From NCBI GenBank assembly GCA_964020085.1, contig OZ026597.1, forward strand, positions 18,160,109 through 18,224,108: DNA of 64,000 nucleotides, read 5' to 3'. Below are positions 32,720-46,259 of this stretch, piece after piece (position 1 is the stretch's first letter; every line of letters begins with the position of its first letter). Under the pieces are notes generated by a model, which was not told the DNA's origin, ran no database searches, and saw only the letters and a list, made by a program, of their open reading frames with translations. A program made the translations under genes and the position numbers. Source of the DNA: Micromussa lordhowensis. Lineage: Eukaryota; Cnidaria; Anthozoa; Scleractinia; Lobophylliidae.

Positions 32720-35700
32720 TGTTACCGCAAGGGCTTTAGGAGGTCAGTTGAGGGCAGCAACGCTTTCAGCCGCGCAGATGGAAACTGAGACGACGAATAT
32801 TTACGTGTTGAGTGGTAGCGAGACGGAAGAATCTGGGGGCATACGTAATCGCTGGTGAAAAACGTGACTCGAAACGCAACTCCTGACTCTCAGATGTGGT
32901 TTTGGATCAACTGAGTGGGCACTAAAAGCTCGTGCGTAACATTATTGGCCAGTAGCCCTGTTTCATGTTTATTGATATTCCATTCACGGTGTTGAGAGAT
33001 TCGGTTATTGTTGTAGTAGAGATTGTAATCTGATTGTTACACAATAGCCTTGGTATTTTATTAGTATAACACCCGGATATCTTTGATGTTGCCGACAACA
33101 CTGGGCTTAGGTTGTGGGGTGTTTTCATTTGGGAACGAAAGATTATGACGGTTGGACGACAGAGCATGTTTAATGGAGGTTGACACTCAAGGCAATTTTC
33201 GATAATCGTTTATTCATTAGCAATTTCACGAAAATTCCACCGATTATTTACGTGACGGACGAAGTGTTCTTTGTCTGGGATTCTTTTGGCAGGTTTATTG
33301 TAAGCTTTTCGTCGGTTTTTTTGCGCAATTAAGGAAGACCTTCCTTTGTGTTTCAACACATTTAGCATTTAATCTTAAGAATAGATGGGGTTTATCACTC
33401 CTTACACATTGTGTAATCAGGAGACTGCGTGAGATAATGTGAAAGGTATTTTTCTGGTGACACTAGTTACTCAGGATTCTGCCACGTCAGAAACCATTCC
33501 AAACAGTTCCTCATGCGCGCGTTCAGTATCTTTCTAAATATAAATTCACTGCAAGTTCTTATAAGTGTTTGTTATATTTATGGTAGTCGATGATATAGGA
33601 TACAGGATCATACGAAAGAAAAATAGTTTCGTTCAGTCATTCAATAAATAACCCCGAGAAATTATCTCCCGTTTTTATGACGCCAACATCAGTCACCAGC
33701 TCTATCCTACACATCTACGCAGTTTCTCAAATTTGCTTATTTATGGGCAGTATTGCGAAAACAAAATAAAGGGGGAGCTTAAAGGTGGCTATTATTTATA
33801 ATACTCCTATTTTGCGGATTTTGTTGTCACGTCTTGCAGGCATGACCGCACACGATACAAGATTATATAATCCAGTATTAGCATTGTATTGAGCGTATTT
33901 GAACGTAAAAAGAGAGGTTACGTGTCAAAGCAACAGACATTTTTGTTTGACATTAGAAGCTGATAAGAGCCTGTGTGTATATTGTGAGAAGATTGTGTAA
34001 TCTTTTTGACCTTAGGAAAGCGCAGTATTATTTCAAGTAATATTATCCTTTCGCGTAATTCCCTTCAGCCACGTTTCAATACGAAAACGATTACGCTTTA
34101 AGCCTAATAAATTGCATATATTCCAGATTCTTTCACGTTCGTCTGGTAGAAACTCGGTACTAGCGGCAATTTTGTTGAGAGGATTAATTAAAAACAACGC
34201 CATAACAGTTAAAACATGTCTTATTTTACATGTTTTCGTTTTACGAGCAGGTAGCGGTGACGTAATTTACAATTTTGAATTACCTTTGGTCATGCGCCAT
34301 GCGTTTCACTCTGGCACTTTTACTTTGGCGAGATTCAAACAGATCATGAAACAACGGAAACCGCGCAGAAATGAAGGTACTCAGGAATACTATTGTGAAA
34401 GAGCTTGGCATTATAAAAATTCCAATTATTGATAACAATGAAGAATGGCAACCAAATATATTTAAGGCTCATTTTATTTCGATGACAATCTGTGGATAAG
34501 ATCTAAAGGGCATTCCGCTTTCACCAAAAGCAATCAAGTGTAGCTTACTTTGAATATGAAAGCTGTTGTTTTGACCGTTCAAAATGGTCGAAGAAAACGC
34601 GAAGAAATTATTAGTTTCCTTTTGTAGCTTTCCTAGAAAGCCAGGAAACTACGTGAGCCGCTTAAACGAGAGGTGAAGTGTGGATTGCGGATTGCCCGGC
34701 AACCACACGTGAACTCGTTGAAGCACCTAATGAAGGAACTGTTTTGATGCAGGAAACCACTCGATCATGAAGCACCAACAAATTGTTATATACGCCAGCT
34801 TAAAGCAAATATCTTCTCTGATAGTGGTACAGTAATAGCTTATCACCTCCGAATATATCCTGTGTACGTGCCGCTCAAATCCATATATCTTTAAGTTCTT
34901 TGAGCTTTCAACCGAACGTTCTATCTCAAAATCCACCGGTGTTTGCTTCATTTCAAATATTTGGAACACGCTAATGATTTATGTGGTCGCAGATTGGGGA
35001 ATACAGGCAGAGAAACGGCTGCAAAACACAAACCATGTTACTCAAATCAACCGAGCAAAACGAAAAAAGAGGATGAAAGGGTCATGAAAGGTTCGATACA
35101 GATCGATATGTTTATATGGAAACTTTGATTTACGTAATGAAAGTTTTCTGTGCATGGCTGCAAGGAAAAGGATGAAAAATCCCAGTAAAAAATAGCTTCC
35201 ATGACTTCCACTGTTATGTAGTACAAGGGTAACACTTAAGAAAACGCTAATCAGTGAATACGTTGAAAAGGGCTGATTTAATTGTTATTCAATATATACA
35301 ATAGCAAGAGGTCAGATTTACATTACATCACGCAGCTGTTTGTTGGAAAATTTTGCCCTGTAGAAGTTCGGATATTTTTCCAAATTCTTAGCATAACACA
35401 GGAACCCAAAGGCTTTTTTTCCCGCCGCTTTGAAATTTGATTTTACACTAGGATAGTTCTAAGTGGTTTGAGTGCCGGTTAGAAACCGCAGAGCCGCAAA
35501 CCTCCTGGGACACGTCATCTCATTCATGCTCGTTGATTACGTCATTCTTGTTTACGACGTCACGCTTAAATGAAAATGGCTGCTGACACGGACGAGTTCA
35601 TCATGTGACTTGCAGCACGGATAAGTTTTGGCGGGAAACCGGAACATTCTCAACTTGCTGCGTCACAAGCCACTCATCCTGGCTGGGATAATGACAATGA

Positions 35701-38355
35701 CACCTCAATACAGTGACGTCCACATTTAGAAAATCAACAACTGCCGTGTTTTGTTGAGGAAGGAATCTGATGGGTTTTTACCTTATAAGGTCCTGATCAG
35801 TAGCACTACTAAATCAACGTTGCACAACGTTAGTCAAGTAACCTGGGTGGTGAAATGGGATGTATTCCGATTGAATGAGTCATCTTAATTGAAGTACTCA
35901 TCAATAATTATTTCTTGGGGTGGGTGAAGGCCGGTTGTTACTTTGTTGATTACATCCTGGTAATAAAATCGTGAAATAATTTGAGTCTCCTCATGACTTC
36001 CCCTCGTGATGTTAACATGAAAACTATTTTCCAAGGACCCTGGTCAGCGAACTCACATATGGATATCCTTTGGAATTTAATCTTTCGAAATATCTTGTAT
36101 GTAATTGCAGGGCTTGATGGTTTCTCCAGTTGTTGCTTATCGACTGCATGCACCGTTGGATGTTTTGTAAAAATATTTAAGGACCTCGTCATGGCATAGT
36201 AACTCATAGTGAGTGGATGAGTGATATTAGCGTTCTTTGGGAATAAACGGATTTCCTGATTAAAGGGGCACAGGCAGCTGGCGTACATGCGCATTAGATA
36301 CCATTTCATAGTCCCACAGAGACGTTATCCATACTGTTTTTAACCAAATATGATAAACATTATATCATAGGTTGAGCAAAAGCACACTCAAAAACAGGTT
36401 TTTATGTAAACGATTGAAACTCAAGCAACACTGCGAAGATTAAAGCGGATTTCTAGATGTAATTTCATTTCAGTTTCAAAGGGAGAAAACTAGTATCCAG
36501 GACAACGCGGTCCCGAAGCTGAATCATTTGTTTGTTTTTTCAGTTGTCAGCTGCGTGCATCTTCGTAATTACGAAAATATTCAAATTACACGTGATTATT
36601 GGCTCCGTTAGAAGATGAGTCATCTATGGATTATTTTTGGATAAGACGCATTTTGTTTCTACCATCGACTGTTTGTATCCCTGTCGAGTCATCGCTGCAT
36701 GTTTTTCCTTTTTTTGTTTATACATGACGTCACCGCCGTCGCTTTGGAGGATGTCAACATAAGTTTTCGTCGAGTTGGCTTTTTTCCACCAGCTATTATT
36801 TGAATTGTCTGCAGGATCATTAATTGCAGTTTATAATTATCTGAAGAATCTAGCCCATATTAGGGCTCTTTTATTCTTGATAATATACTTCAGTGTTTTA
36901 TTGAATGAAAAAGTTTACCTTGCGGATTACGACTCGCAATTGGTAGAGATATGTGATTTCTGGAAGGGGCTTATTGAGAAATTCAAAAAAAAAAAAAGCT
37001 CAAATAGCTCTACCGTTAGAAATCGATAGAAAGTTGGACGAACTTTCTGGTAGGAGGGAAAAAGTCAAAATACAGTACTGATAATTAGCAAAAGACGTCC
37101 TCTCGTAACGAGGAAAGACCAAAATTTAGACGCCGTAGGCATACATTAAAGGGTGTGGTTTCTTTAATAACGTCGACCTCTCTGTAGTCATGTTCGCACT
37201 CAGGCTTTCACAGTATCCTCCATGACCAAGTCTTGACACAGACACGATATCCTTGTTAGTAAAACTTTTACTTCAAAAACCTGGCGTCCTTTCTCTCCTG
37301 GAGACTGACGCAGAATCCGCTCCTAAGGCATATAATTTTCTACAGGGCATCATTCGATTTCTATGAGGTAACAGTTGATTCGGCGGCCTTTTGCCGGCCT
37401 CGCTGGACTATCACCACAAAGAAATCTAATTTTAACTAGTATATAGTTTTTCTTTAAAAAAGGTAAAATACTCATCACCCCATTCGACAGAGAAATGTTT
37501 TGAAACATCTGGAAATAACATTAATTAAAATGAAATCAATTAAAATTAATTTCAAAAATACGTGGGCCTGCTGATTCAAGACATTTCTATTAAACTTCGA
37601 AAGAAAAAAGAAAAAAAAAACAAATACGTTTTTGCTTTTATTTTGTGCGGACTCCAGCTTTCTTGGAAATAACAACTTGCAACCTTTGCGCCAATGAGGG
37701 AAGTCTTTTCTAATTGTTCATGATAAGCTATGGGCTCCTGGATAAACTAATTAACTAATTGAAAATGTACGCTGCAAAGATGAATCTTTATCGATACCTA
37801 ATTACTGTATTGAAATTTTAAATCTGAACAGGATGGGCAGGCATGAATCTTTTTACAATAATTAAATTGGAATTGTACTCCAGTCTGAAGAGATCTGAAA
37901 TGATGGATAGTTTATCTGTATTTTATTTTATTAAAATGAAATTATTGTAGTTGTTAGAAGATTGGAAAACGTGGATCTTTATCTATTGATAAGTTATTTG
38001 TTATAGAAATAAAGAAGTATATCTGGCGAAAAATATTAGTGAAATACAAAACAATGTTTCACGTGGATAACGCTCATAATGTTATGAGGCATCAGAGTTT
38101 CGCATTGTGAATAATTTTTTTGTGACAAAACACAAAAAAATTAAAAACCTGTACATTTCTATCTCATTCACATGTTAATTGCTTTCTGTCATTGTTTTTT
38201 AATCACACCACAAACAAATCAAAGAAAGAGAGTGTTATTTAAACCAATCCGTACATCCCACTTTGAACGCACCGAACAGGAGTTCCCACTAAATCTGGCA
38301 AACATTAGTACGTTGCCTCCGGTTTTTCACTGAGTATTAGACCTTCTCTCAGTTT
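32720..38355. other. Intergenic between CITED and FBXO36, no gene recognised
   Basis: 5.6 kb, AT-rich. Near 35530-35570 two TGACGT/ACGTCA-type words (TTACGTCATT, ACGACGTCACG) precede AAAATGGCTGCTGAC, a start-like sequence, but the frame closes after about 10 codons. Regulatory sequence for the divergent CITED and FBXO36 genes may lie here. Confidence 0.45.
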
Positions 38356-38751
38356 ATGCCCGTCACAACCAAAACGCTTAATATTCGGCGTCAAGTTATG
38401 AAAACAACCAGCAGCGACAAAATGTTCGAGACTTCCAGCGTGGGCCAAGCACCAAGCAAAGACTTCTTCTCTTTAATCGTCATGAAAGATTCTGTTGTAT
38501 GGCGCACGTGGAAAATAACATTGAGAAGTAATAAGTCCTTGCCAAGCGAAACGATTCAGTCGTGGCAAGACTTCGAAGGTAACTCCAATGGCAAAAGACT
38601 CCAGAGTGAAATACGACGAGTGTTTGGAACAGACACCTTGAATTATGTTCTGTCGTTGGTCACACACAGCTGGTTGCCCAACTTGAAGAGTGACATCATG
38701 GTGGAAATTCTTGTTCAACTTGATCTTCTCGACATTGCACGCCTTGCACAG
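38356..38751 (+). CDS. FBXO36: FBXO36 exon 1
   Basis: 132 codons ending in the first helices of the F-box (LDIARLAQ). Donor gtaaga follows. Confidence 0.9.
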
Positions 38752-41244
38752 GTAAGATAATTGTTTCACCCGGTTACATAAATAGTCGTATCAAGCCCTC
38801 GTCAACTTGAAATACTGTATACAGTTTGTAAGTCAGTAAATACTTAATGATAAATCAAGGTACTGTATGCTTTATCAAATACATGGATATCATTTTCCAT
38901 TTGCACCTGCGAAATCGAAAACAATTTAAAGAACTCTGCAGGCCATTCATATTTTGAGTATAAACAAATATTACTAGAAAGCCATCATTTAGACCTTCAT
39001 CATTGTTTTATAACTGTATTTTTTCGACCCCAGTTGATCAATTATTTAAATTTCGTTTCAACTAGGACGTCTTTAATTTTCCTTTAAAATAGCGAAAATA
39101 AACAGTGCATTGTCATATCACATTTTGAGAATTTAAATTTTTTTCAGTTTCGTGTTTTGCCGGTTAGTTCGACTTGTATAAATGAGTTAATATTGGTTGC
39201 TCGTTGAAGTAAAAATAAAATTATGATGGCTTAACTATAGAGCATTTCGAGTACTAGTACGTCCTGGTATGAAACAACTAAAACATTTTTCGGTCTCCCA
39301 GATAAAAATGATAAAAGAAAATGTTTGTCAGCTATGAGTTGATAGAGCTGCAGCTCTGAACTCATTGTTTTTCTGGCTCTATTTTTAAAACTAAACAAAA
39401 CTCACTCAGATGGTCATGAACCATTTTAAACCTCAGTATGAACGGAATCTTTTAGTTGTGAAATAAATTGGTACGCGTACTATATTTCTAACTGTCAAAT
39501 TTACGCATCTCATTAATCAAATATGTCAGCCACATTATAACAAACACTTCTAAGTTTCTGTGGGACTAACAACACTCTAAAGCAATGGTGGTCAGTTTAT
39601 ATCGTAAAAAACAGAAATGAAAGCCGGTGAATGTGATCTTGTAACGAGATCTCTTAGTAAATTCAAAAGAATTTCAAATAATTTTTTTAGTCACATAACA
39701 AAGTCTTCTAAGCTTTAGTAGGACTTTACACTAGCAATACTCTATATTGATGTATTTGGCGTTGTAAGTCCACCAAGTTATCATAAAACACAAATGAAAG
39801 TAAATGTAATCTTGTAATGAGATCTCTTAGTGATCAATATATTACGTCGGTGCGTTTCTCTCAAGCACTTTAGGTGAGATCTGTGACGTGTTTGTTTAAT
39901 GTTTCAAAACCAATATTTTAAAACTGTTTCAAAATGTCCAGATATGATAGCGATTAACATTAGATATTTGAAGAGTTCCGGAAAGAAAGCTTAAGATATT
40001 GAAAAGGACAATCAGGTTATGTTTGTGAATTTTTATGCTCTCCATGTTGGGGTGCCAGACCGACTATACACTAATAAGGTACACGATCCCATTGCTTGAA
40101 ATTTTTTTAAAGTTTTTTTTTTATCAATAACTACCTTACAAAATGCACTGCAGAGGTAAATTGTATTTTTTGTCATACCTACTCTTTTTAATTAAAAGTT
40201 TCAAACTTTATTCTTTGTTTAGGCCATACAATCAAGGAAACAGGTTTTGTCGTTTGATCGTGTTAAATTACTAAAATGATCGACAGTAATAATCTCGACT
40301 TCATAATATAAAGCAGTTTCCCAAATGAACGTATTTTTCAACCTCATTACGCATTTTGCAATGATTATTTTATGAAAAAATGAAATTTAAAAATACTTCC
40401 ATTAAGCCTCAAAATAGGGCTTGTCCAATATGCAACACTGGTGGTCATGTTGCGTAAAAGGTTATAAAAACTAATATTGTCACTCTATTATAGGGCATTA
40501 TATAACATCGATATTGGTAATCCTGAAAGAAATACAAAAAACGATGAATTTTGTAACTTCATTTCAAAATAAATATCAGAAATTTTTTTGGACAAACCTA
40601 CTCGATTGTGTATTCAACCTTCTGTCAATGTTTTGTGTTCCAAGTGATTTGCTATGTTTTTTTAACATACGGTTTTTAATGACAGGCATATCATTTATAT
40701 TCGCGGGTTATATTTTAGCAAAAAAATCAGATCTTCGATTTCTACAGGATTCATATGGTCACAGCGACAAACAAACACCAAAAATGCGGTGCTAGTTCCC
40801 CTGCTTCTGAACACACACTTACAATTCTGATGCATGTTCTTCAACCCTATAGTTTTCCGAGTTTAGTTCTGTAACAATTTCACTGTATCATTTAATACCT
40901 CGTTATCACGATTTTCCGTTTCCTTGCTTATCAATATCAAGCCACTGTGCTTCGTGACTGGATTCTCAGTTTTGTGTGTTGCCATATTGCAGGTTTGTCG
41001 AGCTTTGTATAATGCTTCTTCCAGCGACACGTTATGGAGAAGGCTCTATGCCAAGCACTTTGTGGTGATTTCACCTGAAATCCATTCGGTTGCTGAAGAT
41101 ATCGGGTGGAAGAAAGCTTTTCTAGTGAATCGACTAAAGCTTCAAGCCGTCCAGGCCAGGAGTAGAGCTAATATGAAACAGCAAGGAGAGCACTTGAATA
41201 AGACAACAAATGAGGATAGAAAGAAGTTGACTTTCGTGATGTAA
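38356..41244 (+). CDS. FBXO36: F-box only protein 36 homologue (2 coding exons, 215 aa)
   Basis: F-box proteins are substrate adaptors of SCF ubiquitin ligases. Exons 38356-38751 and 40993-41244 join in phase 0 (CAG, donor gtaaga; acceptor attgcag), giving 215 aa. The N-terminal part MFETSSVGQAPSKDFFSLIV and WRTWKITLRS, the middle FGTDTLNYVLSLV, the F-box (SDIMVEILVQLDLLDIARLA, then QVCRALYNASSSDTLWRRLY) and the tail SVAEDIGWKKAFLVNRLKLQ all follow vertebrate FBXO36, about 190 aa, in order. The F-box is about residues 113-157 and spans the splice site. Met residues at codons 15 and 23 are alternative starts; the vertebrate protein begins near the latter. The C-terminal ~30 residues are basic and not recognised. 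Confidence 0.9.
40993..41244 (+). CDS. FBXO36: FBXO36 exon 2
   Basis: 84 codons including the stop TAA at 41242-41244, starting VCRALYNASSSDTLWRRLY, the second half of the F-box, after acceptor ccatattgcag. The 2.2-kb intron before it is AT-rich with no gene seen. Confidence 0.9.
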   Translation, partial: VCRALYNASSSDTLWRRLYAKHFVVISPEIHSVAEDIGWKKAFLVNRLKLQAVQARSRANMKQQGEHLNKTTNEDRKKLTFVM

Positions 41245-41447
41245 ATCATAGTACCATTTCAGATTATACAGTGTGAACCGAAAGAGGGAAAAGAAAAGAA
41301 GAAGAAATAGTGTCGTGACACGTCACAGGATGAGTGAAACACTTCATCCTGTATATAAAATATCTACCACAATAGTTACACCTGGATATTGAGATCTAAC
41401 TTTCTCTAATGACCATTGCAAATGTCAAGTACTTAGTGAGTGAGTTT

Positions 41448-41465
41448 GGGGGGGGGGGGGGGGGG
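41448..41465 (+). repeat. G homopolymer, 18 nt
   Basis: Uninterrupted G run about 200 nt after the FBXO36 stop codon. Confidence 0.9.
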
Positions 41466-42738
41466 CAGACCTTCCTTATTGGAAGTAGTCTCCTTCACAG
41501 GCTATACGACCTCGTCTAATTTACCTGACCGCCGATGGCCCTTTTCACGGTAAACTTGCTTATTCGCGTTACAGTGAGAGGCACTTTAGGCCTATTTTGT
41601 AGTTTTAGACCGAAATTGCCTCGCATTCACATTGGATTACATTGTAATGCAAACGAGAAAACCTAAACATGAAAAGGGCTATTATGATTTAATATCCAAA
41701 TTTTAGGCAGCACCTATTGCTTTTATATGTACGTTTAGATACACATAAAAACAGCTTAACATAGCTGGAAATGAAGGAGGTCTTTCCGCCTGACTTCCTG
41801 GCTCTTATCTTCATTGGCTTATAATCCGGAACTCCATCTTCATCCACTTGGATTAAAGGTACAAGTGATTTAAGTAATATAGTTTCTTTCATCAATTCAA
41901 ATCCAATTATTCAAAGAAGGATTACCTTCTACATGTAAGTGCCTCAAAATGGTAAATCTTTTTGGTACCACGCCTGAGTGGACATTTCACTCGAGATTCA
42001 AATTGCTTGGATCCTTCTCTTTCCTGCTAATTGTGTTCTTTCAAGATAGTTGCATAAGACTTTTATCTCCCCCTCTGTGAATTAACAGAGAATTATACGA
42101 TCCCTTTTTCATAGTATAAAAACGTTTCGAGTTAAAAACTGTTTCATTTGGAAGCGTTTGATAAACGTTAGCCTACCAAGATTATATTCACTGTTTCATT
42201 ACATCTTGCCTGGTATATACTTAAAGACCCTTAAAAAGCAAGCCAGTGTAGAAATCAATCACGTGTTATTTCTTTTCATTACGGTTGCCCAGTACATCGC
42301 GGTTATGTTCTTATATAATTTTACTTTCGCGCGGGTTATGTAAATCAAAAAAGGGTCGTTCACGTTTAAACAAACTGAACAACTTTCGTTCATACAATTC
42401 CTCGTCCTATCCGAATCATCAGGTAAATGTCGCTTTTCATCGTTTTGTCTCGTATTCCTATGTTGTATGTAGCTATTTCTGCTCTTCGTGTAACATATTT
42501 GTACCGTTTTGTTCTAGAAACTATTGGTAATGATAATGATTAGTTAACAGTTCAAGTCTTCGACAATAAACTCGAGTTACGTCGAACAATTTTTGCTGGT
42601 GCGTTGGATGCAACCAGATTTCATTTTTCAGATGGTAACTTTGGAGACCGAGGTTTCCCTGTCAAAGAGCTCCCTTTTATATCTAATGCCAGATGACCAA
42701 GTCCAGTGATATTTCGCAATTATCAGAATGAGGCTGAG
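41466..42738. other. Intergenic after FBXO36, nothing recognised
   Basis: No gene or clear repeat; a few short open frames on both strands. Confidence 0.5.
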
Positions 42739-43135
42739 TAGGATATGAAGAATTCTGTAGAACAAGGAGGGTGTTATCCACAGAGGCCGAAGGCCGAGGT
42801 GGATAATACCCTCCGAGATCTGCAGAATTCTTCATATCCTGCGAAAGCCGAATTCAATAATTACTTTATTATTCATTCAAAATATTTCCCCGTTCTTAAA
42901 GGAGTTTCGCCATTTCGCTCTTTGTTTTTTCGCTCACTAAAAATAACATAATATCGTGGTTTTCTCGGTCAACAGTTCAATAATCTGCAGCGGGCTGCAC
43001 TTTGACGTCATTGATTCAATATGGCGAAGATTCTTTCCAAATTTGGTGAACAGCAGCCGGTTATGGTAAATTATGCGTGTGGTTTTAATCATTCAGAAAC
43101 GGGGAAATATTTTGAATGAATAATAATTATTGTTA
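42739..43135. mobile_element. Fold-back element upstream of the inverted-repeat nest
   Basis: Palindrome at 42742-42840: GGATATGAAGAATTCTG, GGAGGGTGTTATCCAC and GAGGCCG face their inverses around a short centre. A second pair, TTATTATTCATTCAAAATAT with TTCCCCGTT (about 42866-42894), is inverted at about 43100-43130. Confidence 0.6.
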
Positions 43136-43197
43136 CTGGTTTTGCAGAAGGTTTTCCGAAGAATCCGTCACATTATTATCCATCGACTCAGTACTAA

Positions 43198-43299
43198 ATT
43201 ATTTTATAACATAGCTATATGCCAGCGCGCGCTCTGATTGGCCAATTTTTATGAAAAAGTTAAGGAATGGACAATGTCTAGCGTGCGTCCATCCAATTC

Positions 43300-43350
<51 letters not shown>

Positions 43351-43644
43351 AAGGCGCAGCCGAGAGCATCTCTAGCAACCTAAGTTGTGTACTTGCACGT
43401 GTTGTTTTCACTGGCAGCACTTTTCGCTACACGTGCACGTGCACGTGTTGTTTTCACCGGTAGCACTTCGACGCTTCCGATGTTTCTTCAACCATTTCAG
43501 ACACGTTTTCTAGAAAAATATTTTGCCGGTAAGAAATTTCACCGACAATGACGTCAGCCTAAACCATCTCTATGAACCAGCCATTTCTTTTTCATAAAAA
43601 AATTAGCCAATCGGAGCGCGCGCTGGCATATATTATAAAATAAT
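43198..43644. mobile_element. 447-bp MITE with GC-rich 57-bp TIRs
   Basis: Arms of about 57 nt at 43198-43258 and 43588-43644 share, in inverse, ATTATTTTATAA, TATATGCCAGCGCGCGCTC, GATTGGC and ATGAAAAAG. The interior is non-coding and holds CACGTG-rich tracts that recur inverted outside the element. Confidence 0.7.
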
Positions 43645-43659
43645 GACTAGTATTATCCA

Positions 43660-44019
43660 ACATTTGAGTTAGGGTTTCTCGATGACTTTGAAGATCTAGA
43701 AAACGTGTCTGAAATGGTTGAAGAAACATCGGAAGCGTCGAAAGATCAACAAAGCGAAAGTGCTACCGGTGAAAACAACACGTGCATGTGCACGCGCACG
43801 TGTAGCGAAAAGTGCTGCCAGTGAAAACAACACGTGCATGTGCACGTGCAGAATTCGCAATTTGATCAGTACAGAAAAAGCGACTTCTCAGCGTGAAAAA
43901 TTTCTTGCTATGTTATAAAAGCAATGGACAATGTCTAGTGTGCGTCCCTCCAATTCGGGATTCACTTGGATAGTTGGGAGAGCACTTAGGTAGCTAGAGA
44001 TTTTCTCGGCTGTGCCTCA

Positions 44020-44065
<46 letters not shown>

Positions 44066-44098
44066 CCCGAATTGGATGGACGCACGCTAGACATTGAC
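43660..44098. repeat. Nested inverted copies of the MITE interior
   Basis: 43695-43850 is a diverged inverse of 43389-43516 (GAAGAAACATCGGAAGCGTC, CACGTGCATGTGCACG). 43924-44010 repeats 43268-43355 in direct orientation (GGACAATGTCTAG-GTGCGTCC), and 44004-44096 repeats it inverted. The Arg-rich open frame at 43718-43918 is a by-product. Confidence 0.6.
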
Positions 44099-45184
44099 GT
44101 CAGTTTTTCATGCGTCTGTCCTGTTATTGATCATAAATTTCGTCGTCACATTGTCAAAGTAGCTGTGGATAAAAGGACAGAATAAAAGGACAGACTCATT
44201 AAAAACTGACATCAATTTGTTTTTTACGATAACAAATGGTCGAATTGCCCGCTCTCCCTCGCTGACACGTCGCACGAATTTCAAATTCATGTGTCTGTCC
44301 GCATATTGACGATAAAAATTAGCCAATGAGCGCGCGACAATTTCTGCAGTTATCGTAAAATCCTTTAATTTCTATGGCTTCAGTTTAATATCCTCAGAAT
44401 AATCTACAAAGCCAGCATCTTTTTGAGCCAAATTCTCTTTATATTTGAAAATGAGGTCAGCTGCATTGACAGGCAGGATAATATCCTCTCGATTACATCT
44501 AGTAACAAAAAAAGGCTTCGATGTTTGATAAATTTTGAGAATCAAAGTCTAGAGTTTTTCAAATGTAAGATCTTCTTATATTACATACATGTCTGTACTT
44601 ATGGAAACAGCGTTAACGAAATCGCGCCCTAATCAAGCGTTTTTTACTCGCCAGAGAAAGTAGACGAGTGTCAGTCCGCTCTTTTCCCTCCACTCTCGTA
44701 TTTTCCTTTTCCTGCTGTTCTGTTTTTTTTTTCCATCGCTTGGAGTGATTTTTTAAAATCATTACAAGCGATGAAGGTCTTAAAAGGCCTTTAAAAGTCG
44801 TGACTTCAAAGTGCACATGGTTCATTTGGTGCAAGGTATTGACACGGTTTTCATAAATTCAGTCATATACAAATACTTCTCACTAGCCTCAGATTTCCTG
44901 ATGGCACTCAGTGTTGTTACAAAAGTTGGGGCCATTTTGAACTACTTAATATACACAGCTAAGCGGAAATACGGTGTGACGGTTTTGCTGAGTAGCTTTC
45001 ACTTGAGTGGTCACACGCTAAGGCTTTCTTAAACATACCTAAAAGTTAGAACATCCTTGTACAACACAATTTCGCTTGAAAGTACTTTCTAATAGATTTC
45101 ACTAGAACGTCGCTCTCACAGAAAGAGGTTTGATTCATAGATCTACGGTCCTGTGAATTACGTTGCTCGAATCCAGTTCAATTC
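44099..45184. other. Intergenic downstream of receptor B
   Basis: Should include the receptor B 3' untranslated region. No clear AATAAA on the - strand close to the stop was found. Confidence 0.4.
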
Positions 45185-46259
45185 TTAGGTAGGGATCATA
45201 AAGTACATGACAACAGTCACTGTAATAACTACTATTGTGAAAAGCCAGAAGAAAATTTTGTCGATGATTTGGGCAGCTGCCTGCCATTTCTTTTTCTTTT
45301 CCTCTTCACTTTGATCGACTGTCAAGGAGTTCGCAACCGCATCGAGCCTGGCGATAACTTGATCCATTTTACGCTCCATTTGCGCGGGAAATACGAACTC
45401 TTGCGGAGCACCGTTGGGCGAGCGGCTTTGCGGACTTGAATTTCCGCTTTCTAACGTTTTTCGTCGCTGTACGGGAAAGTACGTCGGCCAGCGGTCTGCG
45501 ACCACACTCACGGGAGTATATTTTCGTTTTGGTGGATCTTTTGGCGTTTGTCCCGATTCAGGCTTTTCCCTAAGGATTCTAGCAAGAACTTTGAAGACGA
45601 CGAATTCGAAGGTTGTAGACATCTTTACTGACGTGTCACGATGATAAACCCACAACACCAGGCACGTGACAACCAATGAACAACCTAGTAGAGCCATTAT
45701 GGCAGTCGAATACTTAGTCAGCAGCGGCGTGACTTCTGAAGTCGGTGGTATGTTCTCTGTGAATATGAGTGTGTATACGGTCAAACCCAAGAGAATCGTT
45801 ATGATCAGCGAGATTCTCTCGCCGGATTCGGGAGGCAAGAAGAACGCGAACACCGTCAAAATCGCCAGCGCAACGCAGGGGAAGATCAAGTTGTTAAGGT
45901 AAAAGAGCACTCTTCTGCGGAGAAGTAGTGAGTAAGTGATGTCTATAAACGGATCTGGACAGCAGCTGTACTTAACCACATTACGCACAGCCTCCGCTTT
46001 CATGAGATCCCATTCACCACTGACAATGTAGCCTGACAAATCCACTTCTTCTCGGGCAAGCTTTAGGTTAAGGGAACCGCTGGTATACGTCCACGAACCG
46101 AAGACCATGGTACAGCGCTGCTCGTCGAAAGGAAAGTAGGTGATGTCGATTTTGCAGACGGTTTTTACCTCGGTCGGGGCATACCATTGACAAGAGCCAT
46201 TGTAGTTTATAACGACTTTGGTGTTGAACTTGTACATCTCACCACTGTCGCTCTGAATG
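45185..46259 (-). CDS. Receptor B exon 5 (rest of the protein)
   Basis: 1075 nt from SIQSDSGEMYKF to the stop TAA at 45187-45185. The acceptor is atccag at 46260-46265. An alternative AG seven bases downstream would break the frame, so 46259 is preferred. It includes an NGS sequon, the Cys-loop, vicinal Cys pair and M1-M4 with no intron. Confidence 0.93.

Noticed and set aside
35571..35615. Possible first exon (AAAATGGCTGCTGACACGG)
   Set aside because: The frame closes after about ten codons and no donor site follows within it.
43718..43918. Arg/Lys-rich 66-codon open frame
   Set aside because: Falls in the inverted-repeat nest; the composition reflects the CACGTG tracts.
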